From JAIPEI01 sp041685835 (GTDB lineage Bacteria > Desulfobacterota > DSM-4660 > Desulfatiglandales > HGW-15): 5,690 bases of DNA. The stretch lies in contig JAWLEX010000165.1 in assembly GCA_041685835.1 (NCBI GenBank), positions 1 through 5,690 of the forward strand. Direction: 5' to 3'. Made by a program: the position numbers and the translations under genes. Below are positions 5,595 to 5,690 of the stretch, in pieces (the first letter of the stretch is position 1; each line of letters opens with the position of its first letter). The notes under the pieces were generated by a model, which searched no databases, was not told where the DNA came from, and was given only the letters and a program-made list of their open reading frames with translations.

Positions 5595-5690
5595 AGTGCC
5601 CATCCAGAAACGCTTTTTGGGCACTGGCAAGTTTCCAATTCAGAAATGAGGATTTTTTGTCAAGATCAAGGAAATCAAGAGGTTGCGCGG
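5595..5690. mobile_element. MITE-like palindromic repeat, copy 2, cut by the window edge
   Basis: These 96 bases match 98-193 with no mismatch and in the same orientation, including the AGTGCCCA/TGGGCACT hairpin (5595-5602 with 5618-5625) and the left half of the long palindrome up to GAGGTTGCGCGG. The right half must lie beyond the window. It begins 2 nt after the TAG of the permease gene, where I see no native terminator, so the element may now supply the 3' end structure of that mRNA. Confidence 0.85.

Noticed and set aside
98..5690. The two identical segments as part of a CRISPR array or phage attachment sites
   Set aside because: There are only two copies, 5.5 kb apart with whole genes between, and no cas, integrase or phage genes. 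The nested palindrome fits a MITE-like element better.

Overview
The window is a GC-rich, compact bacterial segment with three complete protein genes and one mobile-looking repeat. The gene types, G/C-ending codons and repeat style would fit a Gram-negative deltaproteobacterium (Desulfobacterota or Syntrophobacterota-like). A lipoprotein MltD-type murein lytic transglycosylase implies a Gram-negative envelope. This assignment is inference, since there is no rRNA or marker gene to anchor it.

Layout. Positions 1-94 hold the 3' end of an upstream + strand transcription unit, closed by a textbook intrinsic terminator (61-94). Directly behind it lies a roughly 178-bp imperfect palindromic element (98-275). 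Its first 96 bp recur without a mismatch, in the same orientation, at 5595-5690, where the window cuts the second copy off. A 533-aa protein (318-1919, +) follows, with a GNAT-like acetyltransferase region and a long helical C-terminal part of unknown function. Convergent to it is an mltD-like gene (3836-2010, -) encoding a lipoprotein with a lysozyme-like transglycosylase domain and three LysM repeats. Positions 3837-4320 are a 484-bp divergent intergenic region. It carries a near-consensus sigma-70 promoter for mltD, two dyads at that promoter, further inverted repeats and a possibly structured leader. A PiT-family phosphate permease gene (4321-5592, +) ends 2 nt before the second repeat copy.

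How the genes relate. The three genes do not form an operon: the first two converge, and the second and third diverge. They look like ordinary housekeeping functions (modification of an unknown substrate, cell-wall remodelling, phosphate uptake) and no joint pathway is evident. The most unusual feature is the repeat pair. Its complete copy combines a long near-palindrome, identical second-copy sequence and insertion just downstream of gene ends, as expected of a recently mobilised non-autonomous (MITE-like) element. I see no CRISPR array, phage gene, tRNA, transposase or defence system in the window.
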